A program made the translations under genes and the position numbers. This document shows, piece by piece, positions 26,653 to 35,812 of a DNA stretch of 64,000 bases. Origin of the DNA: JAVHYG01 sp040390025 (GTDB lineage Bacteria; Pseudomonadota; Gammaproteobacteria; Diplorickettsiales; Diplorickettsiaceae); contig JAZJZD010000009.1 of assembly GCA_040390025.1 (NCBI GenBank), positions 1-64,000 of the forward strand. The letters run 5' to 3'. The notes under the pieces were generated by a model. That model saw only the letters and a program-made list of their open reading frames with translations. It searched no databases and was not told the origin of the DNA. Within the stretch, counting starts at the first letter, position 1; each line of letters begins with the position of its first letter.

Positions 26653-28311
26653 ATGAAAAAGATTTGGTTGAATCGCTACCAGCAACAAGTGCCAGCCGAA
26701 ATTAATCCTGATATTTATTCTTCGCTCAGCACATTATTTGAGGAATCATGCAAAAAATTTAAAAATTTACCGGCGCTTAGTTTTTTTAACACGTCAATTA
26801 GCTACCAAAAATGGTCAAAATTGAGTGAAAGTTTTGCAGCTTATCTTCAAAAAGAGCTAGGTTTAAAAAAGGGGGATAGAGTGGCTGTAATGCTTCCCAA
26901 TTGTCCACAGTATATGATTTCTGTTTTTGGGATATTGCGGGCTGGGTTGACGGTTGTTAATGTAAATCCGCTTTATACAACGCCAGAACTTATTCAACAA
27001 ATTAAGCATTCTCAAGCAAAAGCGATCATTATATTGTCAGATTTCCTAACGACTCTCACGGGTGATCTAAAAGAGACTCGTATCAAATACGTAATTACAA
27101 GTAATTTAGGAGATATATTACCTTGGCCGCGTTCATGGATAGTAAGTTGGTTTGCTGCACGTATGATAAAAAATAATAAACAAAGCGCAATTCATTTTTT
27201 GCCAATTCAATTTTCAAAAATTCTAAAACAAGGACGCCATTTATGTTTAGAACCCCTATCACAGAAAAAAGAAGATATTGCCTTTTTACAATACACAGGA
27301 GGTACGACAGGAAAACCAAAAGCCGCGATGCTAACGCATCGTAATATGTTAGCTAATATTGAGCAACTAACGGTTTGGGTAAGACCTATTTTGAAAGAAG
27401 GCTCAGAAACAATGATTACTGCTTTACCGCTTTATCATATTTTTTCATTGATGGTTAATGGTTTAATAGGATTACGCTTAGGAGCAAATAATGTCTTAAT
27501 CCCCGATGCAAGAAATATTAAACAACTAATCCGTGTGTTGGGTGAACGGCGTTTTAGTGTATTACTTGGCGTTAATACTTTATTTAAAGCACTTCTAAAA
27601 CAAGCGGCATTTTTACAATTAGATTTTGCTTCATTAAAGATTGCATTAGGCGGTGGCGCTCCTTTGCAAACCTCCGTGAAGGAACGTTGGAAGCAAGTTA
27701 CAGGAAAATTACTATTGGAAGGTTATGGCCTTACAGAAGCCTCTCCCGTAGTTTGTGCTCCTCCGTGGGATTTGATCGTTTCTGGTAACCATGTCGGTTT
27801 ACCGCTGCCTTCTACAGACATTTGTTTACAGAACGAACAAGGTTTTGAGGTGGCTTTGGGAGAAGTCGGTGAGCTATGTATTAAAGGACCTCAAGTGATG
27901 AAGGCTTATTGGACTTGGCCGGCGGAAAACATTAACGCTTTTGATAAAGCAGGTTGGTTGTTGACGGGGGACTTGGCGCGTGTTGATCAACAAGGATTTG
28001 TTTTTATTGTTGGTCGTAAGAAAGAGCTAATTATTGTTTCTGGATTTAATGTTTATCCAAGCGAAATAGAAACAGTCATTCAAAAACATCCTAAGGTACA
28101 CGAAGTGGCTGTTATCGGTGTTCCTTCTGAGGTTACTGGTGAAGCTATCAAGGCATTTGTTGTTCCGCAAAGTAATGCATTAACTGAAAAAGAATTATTA
28201 GATTATTGCCGTCAGTATCTTACTGGTTATAAATTGCCTGCTAAAATTGTGTTTCTTTCCCGTCTGCCAAAATCATCGTTAGGAAAGATTCTGAAAAAAA
28301 AATTAAATTAA
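26653..28311 (+). CDS. fadD: Long-chain fatty-acid--CoA ligase
   Basis: 552 residues (E. coli FadD 561) with the same start (MKKIWLNRYQQQVPAEINPD). Adenylate-forming motifs: P-loop YTGGTTGKPKAAMLTH, GYGLTEASP, TGDLARVD, the FACS-type GRKKELIIVSGFNVYP and a catalytic Lys near the end (LPKSSLGKIL). It converts imported or membrane-derived fatty acids to acyl-CoA for beta-oxidation or phospholipid synthesis and so supports vectorial uptake. Single gene. An AT-rich 185-bp region with a palindromic promoter follows. Confidence 0.95.
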   Translation: MKKIWLNRYQQQVPAEINPDIYSSLSTLFEESCKKFKNLPALSFFNTSISYQKWSKLSESFAAYLQKELGLKKGDRVAVMLPNCPQYMISVFGILRAGLTVVNVNPLYTTPELIQQIKHSQAKAIIILSDFLTTLTGDLKETRIKYVITSNLGDILPWPRSWIVSWFAARMIKNNKQSAIHFLPIQFSKILKQGRHLCLEPLSQKKEDIAFLQYTGGTTGKPKAAMLTHRNMLANIEQLTVWVRPILKEGSETMITALPLYHIFSLMVNGLIGLRLGANNVLIPDARNIKQLIRVLGERRFSVLLGVNTLFKALLKQAAFLQLDFASLKIALGGGAPLQTSVKERWKQVTGKLLLEGYGLTEASPVVCAPPWDLIVSGNHVGLPLPSTDICLQNEQGFEVALGEVGELCIKGPQVMKAYWTWPAENINAFDKAGWLLTGDLARVDQQGFVFIVGRKKELIIVSGFNVYPSEIETVIQKHPKVHEVAVIGVPSEVTGEAIKAFVVPQSNALTEKELLDYCRQYLTGYKLPAKIVFLSRLPKSSLGKILKKKLN

Positions 28312-28340
28312 AATTTTAATATTTTAAATTTTATTTAAAA

Positions 28341-28380
28341 TTTATGAATTAATTTGACAAAATTAATTCATAAATATAAT
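28341..28380 (+). promoter_or_regulatory. Promoter inside a palindrome, upstream of the 28497 ORFan
   Basis: A perfect -35 TTGACA (28354-28359) and perfect -10 TATAAT (28375-28380) are 15 bp apart, a short spacer. The -35 lies at the centre of a near-perfect palindrome (arms TTATGAATTAATTT and AAATTAATTCATAA, 28342-28373), so a dimeric regulator binding there would sit on the promoter. The 28497 gene starts 117 bp later. Alternatively the dyad serves as a transcription terminator of fadD, though no T-run follows. Confidence 0.5.
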
Positions 28381-28496
28381 CTCTCTTTTTGTTATAGTTT
28401 ATTAAATATTTAATTTATTTTTTTTATTAATTTTTATAAATTATAATATTTAAAATATTGCATTTTTAGTAAAATAATAATAAACAGAGGTGTTTT

Positions 28497-30629
28497 ATGG
28501 GCAGTAAATATTTAGATTTATCAGGTAAGTTTAAAAAAAGAATGAAATTAATAGAAGATTTTAATCCGGATTATTATTTCTTACATGACTGCTGCGTTGA
28601 TTTTTTCAATAAAATTGAATCTTTATCACCAAGAAAAACCATTTTTTTTATTAAAAAATTTGATTTTAATTCATTGTATAAATTTAATGCTAGCGGAGAG
28701 GTGTGCTTGGTAGAAAAAAATTATTTTATTCTAAGTGAAATGATAACATTGGCCATTGATAAATATGGCGTTGATGCCGTCGTGAAATATTTATTACCAG
28801 AAAGTATTGAGCATGCCAAAAGTAGTTTATTTTATAACTTGCTAAACCTTTTCTTGTCATTATTTCGTAAAACAAAAATTAATATAAAAAATGGCTATGG
28901 TTCAAGTGCGGCTTTAGCTGAAGCGGTTAATGATTTAAGAGATTTAAAAGATAGAAAAGATTTACCCTCTTTGGATAGAGGTGAAGCGTTTAGTCAGGCG
29001 CTATCAACGCTTTGTTTATTGACTTTTAACAAATATGCTACTCCCATAAAAAAATCTAATTATTTTGAGGATAATTTAAAGAAAGCGGCTAAAAATAAAT
29101 TGGTTATAGAAAGTAACTTAAATGTTGGAAAAAAATGGTGGGATGATATTAAAAGCAAATCTGCCTCTACTCCTAGTTCTGTTTATTCAGATCCTTCTAA
29201 TCATATCTATGAAGAAATAGACGATGGGTGGTCTGAATCGGAATGGGATAATGGCGAGTCCCAATATAGTGAACATGGTTCTGTAACAGGAGAATCTATT
29301 TATGAAAATTTACCAACTCATATTGTAGTAGACACCGATGGAACACCTCCCCTTTCCTTTACTACAGAACAGAGTGCTATAGCATCATCACCAACGTCTT
29401 TACTTCCTACGGATCCGAGTGTTTTAGGAGTGCCACCATCTCCGTTTCCTTTTCCTCCTTCTGGATCAGTGCCGCCACCACCTCCGCTACCGCCCGGACC
29501 TGAGAAAAAAGAAAGCTCAGAGCAGATAAATCCAACTGCTGGAGAAGATACAGATTTGTCTGAACACAGTAAGCCAAATTTAATACCAATTCCAGTTAAC
29601 ATGGTTGATGAACTTAAACAACGTAAAGCTAATCCGCAAAGAAAGCAAAAATCAGAGCTTTCTGTAAAAGAAATAAACGAATCTCTTCTCGATACGTGGG
29701 AAAGCGATATCAATAACCAGCTTTCTGATTTAAAGGAAAAAAATACAATAATAAGCCTAGACGAGAGTGAAGCATCGAGTAATATTTTGAAAAAAATCAA
29801 GGATGTAATGGTTGGTGAGCGGGGAAATTTAAAGAGTCAGTTAGACATTATTTTATCGATGAAGGATATTTATATTAAAGCTAATAGATTAAGGAGTAAC
29901 ATAAGTAAATGTCAGGAACGATATTTGAAACTTGAAGCTAAATCAGTGTCGTGTGATACCGAAACAAAAGAGAAAGAAAAATTACTATCCCGTATTACTC
30001 GGAAATTAAAAAAGGCAAAAACTGAATTAGTAAAGTTAGATGAAAGTTTAAAGAAAGAGGTTGAGCAAATAAAAAAATATCAGAGTATGAACACTAAGTT
30101 AAAAATGAAGATGCAAGTACTAGAGGAGATAAAAATTAAAATAAAGGAGAATGAGAAAGATGAAACTGAAGAAGCTAAAAAGGTTTATTTACAAGATGAA
30201 ATAGCGCAGTTAGAAGAAAAATTAAATTCTATAGATAAGTTTATAGATAGTATAAGGCAAGGATTAGCACCAGATAGCCGTTTACAATGTGCTTTACAGA
30301 AACGTGCGACTGCTAGTCAAGTTTCTTCTAGTGAAGAAAGTGGATTAAGTGCTATTAGTGATAGCGATTGGAGCGATCCAGAAGACAAACCTCCTATTGA
30401 TCTAAAAATAGTGGATAAATTAAGTGAAAGTCCTTCAGATACAGATTCAGGCCATCAAAGTGGCTCAGAAAATGAAAGTGGTAGACATACTCCAGAGTCT
30501 ATTAAGCCAAAAGAATTGGCTAATGCTTTACAAGGACCTAGTTTTTTTACAGGCTCACTTAATAAGCCGTCTGTGCTTCAAAATAATTATGTGTCTTCTT
30601 CGTTGACAATCGGCAATACAGGTACCTAA
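28497..30629 (+). CDS. ORFan with potential SH2-ligand tyrosine motifs, polyproline tract and coiled coil; candidate host-directed effector
   Basis: 710 residues, no family recognised. Start ATG 28497 behind AGAGG. Residues 1-215 are mixed and possibly globular. Residues 225-275 hold four tyrosines in acidic surroundings: SVYSDP (Y230), NHIYEEIDD (Y238), QYSEH (Y257) and ESIYENLP (Y269). YEEI is the optimal Src-family SH2 ligand and YxN the Grb2 SH2 ligand (established), and both resemble EPIYA-type motifs of bacterial effectors. Residues 313-335 are proline-rich (PPSPFPFPP, PPPPPLPPGP), like SH3/profilin/EVH1 ligands. About 430-600 is a lysine/glutamate coiled coil. The tail has an acidic Trp segment (SDSDWSDPED), loosely like the acidic end of actin nucleation promoters. 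No signal peptide or membrane segment. It stands alone with its own promoter and terminator. Secretion is inferred, not shown. Confidence 0.8.
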   Translation: MGSKYLDLSGKFKKRMKLIEDFNPDYYFLHDCCVDFFNKIESLSPRKTIFFIKKFDFNSLYKFNASGEVCLVEKNYFILSEMITLAIDKYGVDAVVKYLLPESIEHAKSSLFYNLLNLFLSLFRKTKINIKNGYGSSAALAEAVNDLRDLKDRKDLPSLDRGEAFSQALSTLCLLTFNKYATPIKKSNYFEDNLKKAAKNKLVIESNLNVGKKWWDDIKSKSASTPSSVYSDPSNHIYEEIDDGWSESEWDNGESQYSEHGSVTGESIYENLPTHIVVDTDGTPPLSFTTEQSAIASSPTSLLPTDPSVLGVPPSPFPFPPSGSVPPPPPLPPGPEKKESSEQINPTAGEDTDLSEHSKPNLIPIPVNMVDELKQRKANPQRKQKSELSVKEINESLLDTWESDINNQLSDLKEKNTIISLDESEASSNILKKIKDVMVGERGNLKSQLDIILSMKDIYIKANRLRSNISKCQERYLKLEAKSVSCDTETKEKEKLLSRITRKLKKAKTELVKLDESLKKEVEQIKKYQSMNTKLKMKMQVLEEIKIKIKENEKDETEEAKKVYLQDEIAQLEEKLNSIDKFIDSIRQGLAPDSRLQCALQKRATASQVSSSEESGLSAISDSDWSDPEDKPPIDLKIVDKLSESPSDTDSGHQSGSENESGRHTPESIKPKELANALQGPSFFTGSLNKPSVLQNNYVSSSLTIGNTGT

Positions 30630-30671
30630 CTTAAAAAAATTAAGAGCGTATCAATTCGTTAAGTATCGTAA

Positions 30672-30699
30672 AAAGGGCATTTTAGAATGCCCTTTTTTA
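30672..30699 (+). terminator. Rho-independent terminator of the 28497 gene
   Basis: Stem AAAGGGCATT/AATGCCCTTT with loop TTAG, followed by TTTTTTATTT; 43 bp after the stop codon. It also lies ahead of the convergent kinase gene and may work both ways. Confidence 0.9.
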
Positions 30700-30735
30700 T
30701 TTCCTAATTTTAAAACTAGGCTATTTCCAGGAGAA

Positions 30736-32151
30736 TTAGCCTTTGTTTTTAGGAAATTTTATTTCCACTTTTAATCCTGTTCCTTCATCAGGCTTATCTA
30801 AATGGATAGATCCATGATGGAGGCTGGTAATTTGTTCGACGATGGCGAGCCCTAAACCACTTCCCTGTACGTTGCTTCCTAATACACGGAAAAAGCGTTC
30901 AAATACACGTGCACGTAATTTAGAGGGAATTCCAGGACCATTGTCGATGACTTGTAAAAGAATAGCATCAGGTAGGTTTAAAATAATAACTTTGACTATC
31001 CCTTCACGGGGTGTATAGCGTATTGCATTATCAACAAGATTGCGAATTAAAACATGTAAGCCAGTAGAGTTTCCTAATAGTTTATATTCCGTATCTTTAG
31101 CGATGAGTTCAATTTCAATTTGTTTTAAAACAGCTTGTGGCGCCAATTGTGCTATAACCTCAGCCGCTATTCGCGCCAAATTAACGTGTGTGAAGTGTTC
31201 CGGCATAATTGTTTCAGGGCTTAAACGGCAGAGCGTTAGCAATTGTTGGATGACGTGCGTACAGCGATCAACACTGGAAATGACTTGTTTTAAATGCAAA
31301 TAGCACTCTTGCGGATCAATCGCTTTAAGAGCAAGCTGTGCTTGGGTTTTCAGGGCAGCAAGTGGTGTGTGGAGTTCATGTGCAGCATCTGCAGCAAATC
31401 GTTGTTCGCGTTCAAATGCTTGCTGTAAACGTAAAAAAAGTTTATTGAGTTCGTCTACTAAAGGACTAATTTCTATTGGAACTTCATTGAGATCAACGGG
31501 ATCAAGGTGATCCGCTGCACGTTCGGCGACTTCTTTAGCAAAAAAACGAATGCTTTTTAACCCACTACCAATGATGAGCCAAATGAAAAGTCCCGATAAT
31601 GGATAAATGAGTAATGTGAGGTAGGTATCGTCGATGAGCATGTGGCGAATCATAGTATAACGTGACGTATACTGCTCAGCGATTGCAAGAATTATACCTT
31701 GTTGACGATCATAAATAGTAAAAGTACGCCACTTTTGCCCATTAATTGTTTTATCACTGAGTCCAGGTTTACCGATTAATGGAATAGTAGGTGCTTTAGG
31801 TGAGTTTAATAGAAGTTTGCCATTGCCATCCCATAATTGAAATTTATAGCGATTATCCTCTTGAGTAACTTCATTTTTTAAATTTGCATTATCGAGAAAT
31901 TTTTTTGTGGGAAATGTGCTAGCATTTAATTGAGATTGAATTGCTTGAAGTTTGGAAGGCGTTAATAGGTGTGGTGTATGCGTAATTGTTTTCAGTAACG
32001 AACCCGTTTCTACTAACAGATTGTCTAAACTATCATTAATAGCTTGGCAGTCAATATAATAATTACCAAATGCTGTAATAATAATTGTAGCGACAACGGT
32101 GGTTAGTAAATTAAATAATAAAAACCGCCTAATGGAGAGAATCGTATACAT
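30736..32151 (-). CDS. Two-component sensor histidine kinase, QseC/PmrB type
   Basis: 471 residues. N-terminal membrane helix (residues 7-28), a periplasmic domain of about 140 residues, a second helix (near 180-200), a linker and then HisKA with the phospho-accepting His in AADAAHELHTPL. The ATPase domain keeps the N box LVDNAIRYTP, G1 IDNGPGIP and G2 GSGLGLAIVEQI, so it should be active. It overlaps the upstream response-regulator gene by 1 bp (TAATG), so the two are translated together. The signal is unknown; QseC senses catecholamines/AI-3 in E. coli, and the annotated qseBC pair of Coxiella is PmrAB, which regulates the Dot/Icm system. Which of these this pair is cannot be settled from sequence alone. 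Confidence 0.92.
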   Translation of the reverse strand: MYTILSIRRFLLFNLLTTVVATIIITAFGNYYIDCQAINDSLDNLLVETGSLLKTITHTPHLLTPSKLQAIQSQLNASTFPTKKFLDNANLKNEVTQEDNRYKFQLWDGNGKLLLNSPKAPTIPLIGKPGLSDKTINGQKWRTFTIYDRQQGIILAIAEQYTSRYTMIRHMLIDDTYLTLLIYPLSGLFIWLIIGSGLKSIRFFAKEVAERAADHLDPVDLNEVPIEISPLVDELNKLFLRLQQAFEREQRFAADAAHELHTPLAALKTQAQLALKAIDPQECYLHLKQVISSVDRCTHVIQQLLTLCRLSPETIMPEHFTHVNLARIAAEVIAQLAPQAVLKQIEIELIAKDTEYKLLGNSTGLHVLIRNLVDNAIRYTPREGIVKVIILNLPDAILLQVIDNGPGIPSKLRARVFERFFRVLGSNVQGSGLGLAIVEQITSLHHGSIHLDKPDEGTGLKVEIKFPKNKG

Positions 32152-32822
32152 TAATTATTTTCCTTCTCTGCCATGTAACCTACACCGCGAATAGTGCGAA
32201 TAAAATTAATTCCTACTAATTTTTTACGTATATTATGGACGTGTACTTCGAGTGTATTGCTATCAATTTCGTCGTCCCAGCCATATAGGCATTGATTCAG
32301 GGAGTCGCGAGAGATGACATGACCAGCATTTTCTAATAGTTTTTGTAATAAACTAAATTCTCGGCGTGAAAGATTGACTTCTTGTCCTTTAGCGGTAACA
32401 GTAAATGCACTGGGATCGAGCTCAATATCACGATATGTTAAAATAGGGGCAGCTCGATTACTCGAAAAGCGGCGTTGTAAGGCTCGAATTCTTGCAGATA
32501 ACTCATCTAAATCAAAAGGTTTCGTCATGTAGTCATCAGAACCGCTGTCTAAACCTTTTATTTTATCTTCTACAGAATGACGGGCTGTTAGGATAAGAAC
32601 TGGGGTGGTTACACCGGCGGCACGCATTTCGCTCAAAACAGTTAAACCGGCTAAACCAGGTAGGTTCAAATCGAGTAAAATAACATCAAAGGCTTCTACT
32701 TTAATAAAGCTTAAGGCTGTTTTGCCATCCGTAAGCCAATCTACTGTATAACCGTAGTGTTTGAGTCCCTTATAAATGCCATCCCCTAAGGATTCATCAT
32801 CTTCAACTAAAAGAATGCGCAT
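32151..32822 (-). CDS. Two-component response regulator, OmpR family (QseB/PmrA type)
   Basis: 223 residues. Receiver domain with acidic pair VEDDE, phospho-acceptor Asp51 in LLDLNLPG, Thr/Ser in LTARH and Lys in TKPFD; C-terminal winged helix with NLSRREFSLLQKLLENAG, then the recognition helix TLEVHVHNIRKKL and TIRGVGY. Sequence closest by eye to QseB. First gene of the two-gene operon with the kinase. Its targets could include the envelope genes or effector genes nearby, but no repeated half-site was recognised ahead of the ORFans. Confidence 0.93.
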   Translation of the reverse strand: MRILLVEDDESLGDGIYKGLKHYGYTVDWLTDGKTALSFIKVEAFDVILLDLNLPGLAGLTVLSEMRAAGVTTPVLILTARHSVEDKIKGLDSGSDDYMTKPFDLDELSARIRALQRRFSSNRAAPILTYRDIELDPSAFTVTAKGQEVNLSRREFSLLQKLLENAGHVISRDSLNQCLYGWDDEIDSNTLEVHVHNIRKKLVGINFIRTIRGVGYMAEKENN

Positions 32823-33085
32823 AATTTCCTCTTTATTATTATTATTTTAGGACTAGATTATTGAGGTGGAAGTCAAAACACTTCCAAGTCAGTATAAGTC
32901 GTAGGTTATAGATTCTTTCATCGAGTGTATAAATTTCAACTGGACAAAGCGAGGACTAATAATTTATGAAGCTAAATATCAAAGCCTTGTTCAAATAAAA
33001 TTAACTGTACGACCCTATTTTGAATAGGGTCTAATAAACTGTATAAGCTATTAAATGTCAATACGATCGGGTTAAAATCTCCGAC

Positions 33086-35101
33086 CTATTTTAATAAGGC
33101 TAGAAATGTTTTTTCTGTTAAACAGGTGATTCCTAATTTTTTGGCCTGACTGAATTTTGAACCTGGATCCTTTCCCACTAGGACATAATCCGTTTTTTTG
33201 CTAACACTGTTACTGACTTTTGCCCCTTGTGTTTGGAGCAGGCTTATTGCTTTTTCACGGGTTAAATTTTCTAAACTCCCTGTCAAAACAAAGGTTTTTC
33301 CGTTTACGGTAGATTGTTTTTTTACTGATGTTGGTTTTGGCCAATGGATACCCGCCGCTAGAAGACGCTGAATTATTTCTCTATTATGCGTTTCGGTAAA
33401 AAATTTCTTAATATGCATAGCAACAATGGGCCCAATATCGGGGATAGATTGAAGTGTTTCTTCATTAGCTTGCATCAGGGATTTAAGCTGTTGAAAGTGA
33501 TTAGCCAGCGAAAAAGCCGTGGAAATACCTACATCGCGAATGCCTAAGGCATAAAGAAAACGGGTAAATGTCGTTTTTTTACTATTTACGATGGCATTAC
33601 ATAATTTAACAGCAGATTTTTCTCCAAGGCGCTCTAAGTCAGCCAATGGTGTAGGCATAAGTGTATATAAATCAGCGACATCTTTAATAATTTCTTTTTC
33701 AACAAGTTGGTCGACGATCTTATCGCCTAACCCTTCTATATTCATGGCTTTACGGGAGGCAAAATGCTTAATGGCTTCTTTGAGCTGAGCGGGGCAGTAT
33801 AGGGCGCCATTACAACGTGCAGCAGCCTCTTGAGGTGATTTAGTCACTTCTGATCCACAGATAGGGCAATGTTTTGGAAGTTGTACGGGAAGGGTCTGTT
33901 TGGGCCGTTTTTCTTTGATAACGCGGACGACTTCTGGTATGACATCGCCGGCGCGCCGAACAACGACCGTATCCCCCACACGGATATCTTTACGTTTTAT
34001 CTCATCAATATTGTGTAAAGTGGCATTACTAACCGTAGCTCCGCCGACAAAGACAGGTTTTAAGCGTGCTACGGGGGTTAGTGCGCCGGTACGGCCCACT
34101 TGGAACTCTATGGCTAATATATGGCTTAATTCTTCTTGTGCTGGAAACTTATGGGCTAATGCCCAGCGTGGATCGCGTGATTTAAAACCAAGCTGTTTTT
34201 GCAATGCGATGGAGTTTACTTTGTAAACGACACCATCGATTTCATAGGGAAGGTCTGCTCGTAGCTCAGCTATTTTGTGGTAATAGGCTAAACAGGCTTC
34301 AATGCCCGCAGCGCTTTCGGTTTGTGGGCAGCGAGGAAGACCCCAACTTTCGAACTGTTGTAGGATTTCTGTATGTTTGTCAGCTAATCTTCCTTTTTTA
34401 AATTCTCCTACGCTATGTGTGAAGAAAGCTAAGGCGCGCTTTGCTGTTATTTTCGGATCTAATTGGCGCAGGCTACCGGCAGCCGCATTGCGTGGGTTGA
34501 CAAAAGTTTTTTCGCCAGCTTGTTTTAGCCGATCATTGAGTTGTTGAAAGGCTTTTTTGGGAATATAGACTTCACCTCGCACTTCTAAAACTTTTGGGTA
34601 ATCGGAACCTCTGAGTTGCAAAGGAATCATCGCGATAGTCCGAATGTTTAAAGTAATATCTTCACCGATATTTCCATCACCGCGTGTCGCTGCACGGATT
34701 AATTTCCCATTCTCATAGGTTAAGCTAACAGCAATACCGTCTAATTTTGGCTCACATGCATATTCAATTATTTTATTGCTGGCTAATCTATCTTGAATAC
34801 GTTTATTAAATGCTAAAACTTCTTTTTCAGAGAAGGCATTTTCCAGTGAGAGCATCGGTATGGCATGTTCGATTTGCTTAAAACTTGTTAAAGGCATAAT
34901 ACCTACGCGTTGCGTAGGTGAATCATCCGTAATCAGTTCAGGATGTTGCTTCTCTAGTTTTTGTAATTCGCGAAATAGCGCATCAAATGCAGAATCACTA
35001 ATCTCAGGGTCATCAACGATATAGTAGCGATAGCTATGCTCATTTATTTTTTTTTTTAACTGTTCAATTTTTTTTAGAATAGTAGTAGCTAATTTAGGCA
35101 T
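33086..35101 (-). CDS. ligA: NAD-dependent DNA ligase
   Basis: 671 residues, same length as E. coli (671). Adenylation domain with Lys119 in EPKLDGIAV; OB fold; zinc finger CPICG ... CPAQ (four cysteines near residues 410-435); helix-hairpin-helix region; C-terminal BRCT domain (about 590-670). It seals Okazaki fragments and repair nicks using NAD+. Its start overlaps the zipA end by 8 bp; smc-zipA-ligA is a conserved gammaproteobacterial order. Downstream hairpin ACCCTATT/AATAGGGT (33012-33030) has no T-run. Confidence 0.97.
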   Translation of the reverse strand: MPKLATTILKKIEQLKKKINEHSYRYYIVDDPEISDSAFDALFRELQKLEKQHPELITDDSPTQRVGIMPLTSFKQIEHAIPMLSLENAFSEKEVLAFNKRIQDRLASNKIIEYACEPKLDGIAVSLTYENGKLIRAATRGDGNIGEDITLNIRTIAMIPLQLRGSDYPKVLEVRGEVYIPKKAFQQLNDRLKQAGEKTFVNPRNAAAGSLRQLDPKITAKRALAFFTHSVGEFKKGRLADKHTEILQQFESWGLPRCPQTESAAGIEACLAYYHKIAELRADLPYEIDGVVYKVNSIALQKQLGFKSRDPRWALAHKFPAQEELSHILAIEFQVGRTGALTPVARLKPVFVGGATVSNATLHNIDEIKRKDIRVGDTVVVRRAGDVIPEVVRVIKEKRPKQTLPVQLPKHCPICGSEVTKSPQEAAARCNGALYCPAQLKEAIKHFASRKAMNIEGLGDKIVDQLVEKEIIKDVADLYTLMPTPLADLERLGEKSAVKLCNAIVNSKKTTFTRFLYALGIRDVGISTAFSLANHFQQLKSLMQANEETLQSIPDIGPIVAMHIKKFFTETHNREIIQRLLAAGIHWPKPTSVKKQSTVNGKTFVLTGSLENLTREKAISLLQTQGAKVSNSVSKKTDYVLVGKDPGSKFSQAKKLGITCLTEKTFLALLK

Positions 35102-35741
35102 AAGCGTGAAGTTGTGAGCGATAGTGTGTTAATGAATTTTTTGTGAGTGCTTGTCGTTGTCCGTCGCAGAGTATTCCACCTAAATCTTGAATTAGGAGTT
35201 GCGCCGTTTCTAACATTAACTCAAATGTATTAAGGCTATTTTTGTTATTAACCGACATAAATAAACAAAGTCCAGGAGAGAGTATCTCGCCGATATGCGT
35301 TAGATCAAAGGTGCCAGGTTCAATAGCTGAAGCAAGGCTAAATAAGCGTTCTTTTTTTTCGTTAGGATCAGAATAATAATGAAAGATATTCATTTCTCCA
35401 TAGTGGAATCCAGCACTGCTGAGGGTTTGTAGCAGTTCATAGCCTCCATAAGGTCTTTCTTCTGCGGCAAGTAATTGTAAAATTATAAGTGTGTCATGGG
35501 TGTTTGATTGTTGTTTTTTCTTTATTTCGTTAGAGAGAGATTGGGTAAAGGTAGTTTTCTGAAGTTCTTTATTTGAATCATGAATATCGTCTGTTAAGTC
35601 TTTTGTAGAATCCATAGGTGCAGTTGATACTTCTTCCTTTTTGCTACGGAAATTTCCATATTGCCAAATCACAAGAATTAATCCGAAAATTCCAAGAAAA
35701 ACAATACTGGGTAGAATAATCAGCAAGTAATCGATATCCAT
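35094..35741 (-). CDS. zipA: Cell division protein ZipA
   Basis: 215 residues, shorter than E. coli ZipA (328) because the linker is short. Residues 1-27 form the N-terminal membrane anchor (YLLIILPSIVFLGIFGLILV), residues 30-80 a charged linker, residues 85-210 the FtsZ-tail-binding domain (ILQLLAAEERPYGGYELLQT; FHYGEMNIFHYY; PGTFDLTHIGEILSPGLCLF). It tethers the FtsZ ring to the membrane. It lies between smc and ligA, a diagnostic position, and overlaps the start of ligA by 8 bp. Confidence 0.92.
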   Translation of the reverse strand: MDIDYLLIILPSIVFLGIFGLILVIWQYGNFRSKKEEVSTAPMDSTKDLTDDIHDSNKELQKTTFTQSLSNEIKKKQQSNTHDTLIILQLLAAEERPYGGYELLQTLSSAGFHYGEMNIFHYYSDPNEKKERLFSLASAIEPGTFDLTHIGEILSPGLCLFMSVNNKNSLNTFELMLETAQLLIQDLGGILCDGQRQALTKNSLTHYRSQLHAYA

Positions 35742-35812
35742 AATGATAATAAAACCTCAGTTAATAATAAGTTTCCCTACATGAAATATTGCTGTGTACT
35801 GGAATAGACCGC

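Noticed and set aside
28312..28496. PmrA-type regulatory half-sites ahead of the effector candidate
   Set aside because: TTAA-rich sequence is abundant in this AT-rich gap; no pair of half-sites with fixed spacing could be distinguished from background.
29560..30400. WASP-like WH2-central-acidic module in the 28497 protein
   Set aside because: VDELKQRK and the acidic Trp segment are suggestive, but about 200 residues of coiled coil separate them and the WH2 consensus is not met.
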